A DNA stretch of 64,000 bases, taken from positions 186,001-250,000 of the forward strand of contig NZ_JACETV010000003.1 in assembly GCF_013912375.1 (NCBI RefSeq), read 5' to 3'. The DNA comes from Emticicia sp. BO119 (lineage in GTDB: Bacteria > Bacteroidota > Bacteroidia > Cytophagales > Spirosomataceae). Shown piece by piece: positions 60,444 through 64,000 of the stretch (its first letter is position 1; every line of letters starts with the position of its first letter). The position numbers and the translations under genes were made by a program. The notes beneath the pieces were generated by a model. It saw only the letters and a list, made by a program, of their open reading frames with translations, was not told the origin of the DNA and searched no databases.

Positions 60444-61763
60444 TCAGACTTTTGAAAAAGCAGCTACAATTGTTTGCTTAAATTCTTCATAATCAGTGCT
60501 TATTCTGGTGGCCTGTTTTTCTTTATCTAATAAAGCTGAAAGTCTCTCTGGAATGGCTTGCTCGCCTATTACCTCCTCTACTACATCCAGAAATTTGGCA
60601 TAGTGGGCAGTAGACAAAAATACACCCGTTACAGGTTCGTCAAGAGTTCTGGTATAATCTTTTAAGCCCAGATAAGCCACCGCCGTATGTGGGCACATCA
60701 CATAGCCTGTGCGTTCATATACCGTACGCATGGCTGTGCGTGTTTCGGTATCGGTATAAAAGTAGCCCTTCAGCATTTTCTGCATTTCGGCTAAATCGTT
60801 ACCAAACAATGCCTCCATACGAGGAAAATTGCTCGGGTTCCCCACATCCATTGCATTAGAGATTGTGGATAATGATGGGCTGATAGGCTCATAAATACCG
60901 GATTCCAGATACTCAGGCACTACTTTATTAACATTGGTAGCCGCAATAAACTGTTTCACAGGCATACCCATTCGCCAGGCAATGATTCCGGCACTCAGGT
61001 TGCCAAAGTTGCCACTTGGCACAGCAATGACCATTTCTTTAGCCAGCCCTTTTTTCTTCAGTTGTGCATAGGCATTCACATAATAAAATGCCTGTGGAAT
61101 TAGACGGGCAATATTAATTGAGTTAGCAGACGCTAAGTCGAACTGGGCAGTTAATTCTTTATCTAAAAAAGCCTGTTTTACCAGTTTCTGGCAATCATCA
61201 AACGTGCCATCAACCTCTAAGGCACTAACGTTTTCACCTAGAGTAGTCAATTGCTTTTCCTGAATATCGCTTACTTTGCCGCTTGGGTAGAGTATCGTTA
61301 CATCAATGTTGGGTGTCTGATAAAACCCTTGTGCTACGGCTCCACCGGTATCGCCCGAGGTAGCCACCAGAATATGAATCTGTTTTTCTGATTTTTGCAG
61401 AAAGTAAGACATCAAAGCCGCCATGAATCTGGCTCCGAAATCTTTAAACGCCATAGAAGGCCCATGAAACAATTCAAGACAAAAAGTATCTTCTTCTACC
61501 TCTATCAAGGGCGCGGGAAAATCAATAGCTTTGTTTATCAGGCTTTTCAAATCATTGGCAGGCACATCTTTTCCAATCAGCGCATGGGCAATCTCAAAGG
61601 CTATTTCCTGTAAACTCAGGTTTTCTACATTATCCCAGAATGATTGAGGTAAGACTGGAATAGAGGTAGGCATATAAAGTCCATTATCAGGGGGTAATCC
61701 ACGGAAAATGGCTTCTTCTAAAGATACCTCAGGGCTTTGGTGTTTGGTACTATATAATTGCAT
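60444..61763 (-). CDS. thrC: Threonine synthase
   Basis: A 439-residue PLP enzyme converting O-phosphohomoserine to threonine. ATG 61763 (MQLYSTKHQSPEVSLEEAIF) is the conserved start; the frame's extension to 61868 is unlike any ThrC. PLP Lys lies in GPSMAFKDFGARFMAAL, the Ser/Gly phosphate loop in VATSGDTGGAVAQGF, and PSGNFGNLSAG near residue 240. Length and motifs are of the longer ThrC class. It has no hom or thrB gene adjacent in this window. Confidence 0.93.
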   Translation of the reverse strand: MQLYSTKHQSPEVSLEEAIFRGLPPDNGLYMPTSIPVLPQSFWDNVENLSLQEIAFEIAHALIGKDVPANDLKSLINKAIDFPAPLIEVEEDTFCLELFHGPSMAFKDFGARFMAALMSYFLQKSEKQIHILVATSGDTGGAVAQGFYQTPNIDVTILYPSGKVSDIQEKQLTTLGENVSALEVDGTFDDCQKLVKQAFLDKELTAQFDLASANSINIARLIPQAFYYVNAYAQLKKKGLAKEMVIAVPSGNFGNLSAGIIAWRMGMPVKQFIAATNVNKVVPEYLESGIYEPISPSLSTISNAMDVGNPSNFPRMEALFGNDLAEMQKMLKGYFYTDTETRTAMRTVYERTGYVMCPHTAVAYLGLKDYTRTLDEPVTGVFLSTAHYAKFLDVVEEVIGEQAIPERLSALLDKEKQATRISTDYEEFKQTIVAAFSKV

Positions 61764-61872
61764 AGGAATGATTTCAGATTTTTTATTAGAATAACCTATT
61801 TCGGTAGCGACCCAAGGCCTTACGTCTCTACCGAAAACAAAAAATAATTGTTCCTCTCCCCCTTTCACAAAT

Positions 61873-61899
61873 ATAGGACGATTGGGAAAATCGTCCTAT
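61873..61899 (-). terminator. Hairpin after carA
   Basis: ATAGGACGATT (61873-61883) pairs with AATCGTCCTAT (61889-61899), loop GGGAA. It is 40 bp after carA's stop on the minus strand; the following T-run is only moderate. Confidence 0.65.
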
Positions 61900-61938
61900 C
61901 AAATTATCTTTTCGCTGTTAATACTGCGCTAAGGCCTA

Positions 61939-63042
61939 TTATTTATCAAGCATCTTCACGAAATCATCGAACAAATATCTTGAATCATGCGGGCCTGGTG
62001 ATGCTTCAGGGTGATACTGAACCGAGAACGCAGGTTTATCTTTCCTACGGATACCCTCAATCGTATTATCGTTCAGATTCACGTGTGTCAGTTCGATATT
62101 CTCATTTTTCATTACTTCATCAGGTTTTACTGCAAATCCATGATTCTGCGAGGTTACCTCGCAAAGCCCAGTAATAAGGTTTTTAACCGGATGATTCAAG
62201 CCACGGTGTCCGTTTTTCATTTTGTAGGTATCAATTCCACTGGCCAGGGCCAATAGCTGATGTCCGAGACAGATACCAAATACAGGTTTCCCTTCCTCTA
62301 CTACTTCTTTGATCGTTTCTACCGCATAAGGCATGGCAGAAGGGTCGCCAGGGCCATTCGATAAGAAGAATCCATCCGGATTAAACTCTTTGATTTCTTC
62401 AAGGCTTGATTTAGCATTGAATACCTTGCAGTAACAATCTCTTTGAGTGAAGTTTTTCAGGATACTTTTCTTCACACCAAAATCCAGAACTGCTACTTTA
62501 TACCTGGCATCTTCTGCCCCTAAAGTATAAGGTTCTGGAGTACTAACTACAGACGAAAGTTCAAGACCTTCCATCGACGGACATTTTTTCAGTTCAACCA
62601 TTAAATCTTCCGGGTCAAGTATCTCGGAAGAAATAATACAGTTCATTACACCCTTGTCACGGATATGGCGTACTACCTGGCGTGTGTCTACATCGCAGAT
62701 ACCTACTATACCTGCGCGTTCAAAGTATTCCTGCAAAGAATAATCAGCCGTTGTGCGGGAGTAATAGTGGTTGGCATAGGCATTACAAACCATACCACTG
62801 ATTGTTACGCTCTTCGATTCTTCTTCATCATCTAACACTACTCCGTAATTACCGATATGTGAAGTAGTATTAACAACGATTTGGCCGAAATAAGACGGGT
62901 CTGTATAAATTTCCTGATAGCCGGTCATACCGGTATTAAAACAGATTTCGCCAGCCGAAGTACCGATTTTACCAAGAGCTTTACCTTTGAAAAAAGTACC
63001 ATCTTCAAGAAGTAAAATGGCGTCAGAAGGTGTATGAGTCAT
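61939..63042 (-). CDS. carA: Carbamoyl-phosphate synthase, small (glutaminase) subunit
   Basis: A 367-residue subunit that releases ammonia from glutamine for carbamoyl phosphate, feeding arginine and pyrimidine synthesis. ATG 63042 is chosen; the frame extends upstream to 63117 without typical residues. Motifs: N-terminal LLEDGTFFKGKALG and GEICFNTGMTGYQEIYTDPS; class-I amidotransferase with FGICLGHQLLALA (nucleophile Cys) and QYHPEASPGPHDS (His/Glu). The large subunit carB is not in this window. A TACCTTTG box lies upstream. Confidence 0.94.
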   Translation of the reverse strand: MTHTPSDAILLLEDGTFFKGKALGKIGTSAGEICFNTGMTGYQEIYTDPSYFGQIVVNTTSHIGNYGVVLDDEEESKSVTISGMVCNAYANHYYSRTTADYSLQEYFERAGIVGICDVDTRQVVRHIRDKGVMNCIISSEILDPEDLMVELKKCPSMEGLELSSVVSTPEPYTLGAEDARYKVAVLDFGVKKSILKNFTQRDCYCKVFNAKSSLEEIKEFNPDGFFLSNGPGDPSAMPYAVETIKEVVEEGKPVFGICLGHQLLALASGIDTYKMKNGHRGLNHPVKNLITGLCEVTSQNHGFAVKPDEVMKNENIELTHVNLNDNTIEGIRRKDKPAFSVQYHPEASPGPHDSRYLFDDFVKMLDK

Positions 63043-63133
63043 TGAAAGGAGAATGTATGTGTTCCGATAAATATTAAAAAATCTGCTCGATTCATTGCAT
63101 TTATGCAAGTAATTCAAGTACAGTATCGGAGAA

Positions 63134-63141
63134 CAAAGGTA
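63134..63141 (-). promoter_or_regulatory. -7 box upstream of carA
   Basis: TACCTTTG on the minus strand matches TAnnTTTG, 91 bp before the ATG at 63042, leaving an ~85-base leader in which I see no attenuator-like hairpin. Confidence 0.5.
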
Positions 63142-63295
63142 TAAAAAAAACAGATACGTTCAGCAGAAATCTATGATAGTGCGTATTTTTTCTTTTTAAA
63201 ATACAATTGTTATTCTGAAGAAATGCTTCTGATGATAGCAAACAGGACATCGGATCCATTCGTTGTAATCAGAAAACGTTGTGAAAGAGAATCTA

Positions 63296-64000
63296 TCAGT
63301 TACCGTTTTTCATATTTCTGAAATACTGGTCTCTGGTTACATTATCGCTTGGGGCAGCCTCAGCACCTGCCTTCCACGACTTATCCTTCCAGGCACCACT
63401 TTTAATTGATTTCACAAAATTAGCCCATGAGAACGGATTCAGCAAAGGATTGGTTGTTACCTGCCCCCTGCTTTCAATCTGTTTCAGAAACTGATTCTGC
63501 CCATACTTATAATTATCGTATGAGGTCATGCCATGCACAGACGCCAGCTTAGCTACATTCTCTGTACTATAAGTTTCTCTCAGAATCTGTCTCTCCCGTT
63601 CGTCCGGTAGTTTCATATCTACCAATGCCTGTTTAAATTCTTCTTCGGTACTGAACGGATAAACTTTAACTTCTTTTAACATTTTGGAGTCTACCTGTAA
63701 CTCAACAAACACCGAATAATCGACGTCTGTCTTCTTCGGGATCACATGATACTGTTTTTTAAAACCCAGATAACTGAACACAACCGTATCGCCGGGAAAC
63801 ACTGCTATACCGAAATATCCTCTACTGTTTGAGAGCGTACCTCTACCTGCCTGCGGAATCGTAATATATGCTCCCGGTAAAGGTTCTTTGGTTTGTCCGT
63901 CAATGACTACCCCTGAGAAAGTTATATATTTTATCTCACCTTGCGAATGCGCTAAATGACTTACTACCAGGCAAATAAAAACAAAAAGATATGTAAGATT
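63296..64000 (-). CDS. Carboxypeptidase-regulatory-like domain protein (5' end cut by window)
   Basis: At least 234 codons; the frame stays open to the window edge. Near the truncated end a signal peptide is visible (TYLFVFICLVVSHLAHSQ), so only a few codons are missing. Then a CarboxypepD_reg-like beta-sandwich: YITFSGVVIDGQTKEPLPGA, TLSNSRGYFGI, DTVVFSYLGFKKQ. The ~130-residue C-terminal part (VKVYPFSTEEEFKQALVDMK, RERQILRETY) is a charged helical region without a known motif. Such proteins are common periplasmic or surface proteins in Bacteroidota; function is unknown. Confidence 0.72.
   Translation of the reverse strand, partial: NLTYLFVFICLVVSHLAHSQGEIKYITFSGVVIDGQTKEPLPGAYITIPQAGRGTLSNSRGYFGIAVFPGDTVVFSYLGFKKQYHVIPKKTDVDYSVFVELQVDSKMLKEVKVYPFSTEEEFKQALVDMKLPDERERQILRETYSTENVAKLASVHGMTSYDNYKYGQNQFLKQIESRGQVTTNPLLNPFSWANFVKSIKSGAWKDKSWKAGAEAAPSDNVTRDQYFRNMKNGN

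Noticed and set aside
1-64000. CRISPR arrays, rRNA or tRNA genes
   Set aside because: No regularly spaced short repeats, no cloverleaf-like sequence and no rRNA-like conserved stretch was seen in the intergenic regions.

Overview
The window looks like a chromosomal segment of a free-living member of the Bacteroidota, most likely order Cytophagales. Supporting signs are a SusC/SusD-type outer-membrane pair, a TonB receptor paired with a DUF4249 lipoprotein, DUF3127, DUF4230, GH127 and DUF1549/DUF1553 haem proteins, a 7TM-DISM/LytTR regulator, and repeated promoter -7 boxes of the Bacteroidota form TAnnTTTG. No rRNA, tRNA, CRISPR array, phage module or intact insertion sequence was found. Genus cannot be fixed from sequence reading alone.

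Layout. 1-2.8 kb: 3' end of a SusC-like receptor, a SusD-like lipoprotein and a small lipoprotein, closed by a strong terminator. 2.9-4.7 kb: a cytochrome c/copper-monooxygenase-like protein convergent with a redoxin; these two halves are joined in one protein in other bacteria. 4.8-16.3 kb: PhoD-like phosphatase, diacylglycerol-kinase-like protein, NTF2-like protein, TonB receptor plus DUF4249, DUF3127, lysA, gcdH, a DUF4230-type protein and miaA. 16.5-24.3 kb (minus strand): AraC regulator, AlkZ-like winged-helix protein, APH-type kinase, small membrane protein, a peptidase-MA-like/beta-barrel fusion, FAD oxidoreductase and cmk. 24.4-29.5 kb: DJ-1/PfpI protein, a 4HB sensor-like protein, glgB and rarA. 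29.5-36.2 kb: a perfect long hairpin, a GH127 arabinofuranosidase, an AT-rich zinc/HNH-like orphan, a Gfo/Idh oxidoreductase with a beta-propeller partner, and a divergent NUDIX-type sugar regulator with a perfect palindrome over the operon promoter. 36.2-43.2 kb: a DUF3108-like protein and two tandem paralogous DUF1549/DUF1553 haem proteins separated by palindromic elements.

43.9-50.3 kb holds the most interesting locus: six co-directional genes encoding a soluble coiled-coil protein, a membrane-anchored PspA-like coiled-coil protein, a membrane-anchored substrate-binding protein fused to an OmpA-type peptidoglycan-binding domain, an ABC permease with an additional C-terminal membrane pair, its ATPase, and a membrane-anchored Ppx/GppA-like ASKHA protein. 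The binding protein and the Ppx-like protein share the same first 27 residues although 11 of the 27 codons differ synonymously, so the anchor is held by selection. I read this as a candidate envelope-tethered ABC signalling or stress system; its function is unknown. Two copies of a ~195-bp MITE-like element bracket the locus in opposite orientation.

50.6-64 kb: a MacB/FtsX-type permease, a second Gfo/Idh oxidoreductase, a multi-PAS histidine kinase, a tail-fibre-like secreted protein, the 7TM-DISM/LytTR regulator, thrC, carA and the start of a carboxypeptidase-regulatory-domain protein that runs off the window. The MITE-like family has four copies (about 36.2, 43.3, 50.4 and 57.3 kb), all between genes.
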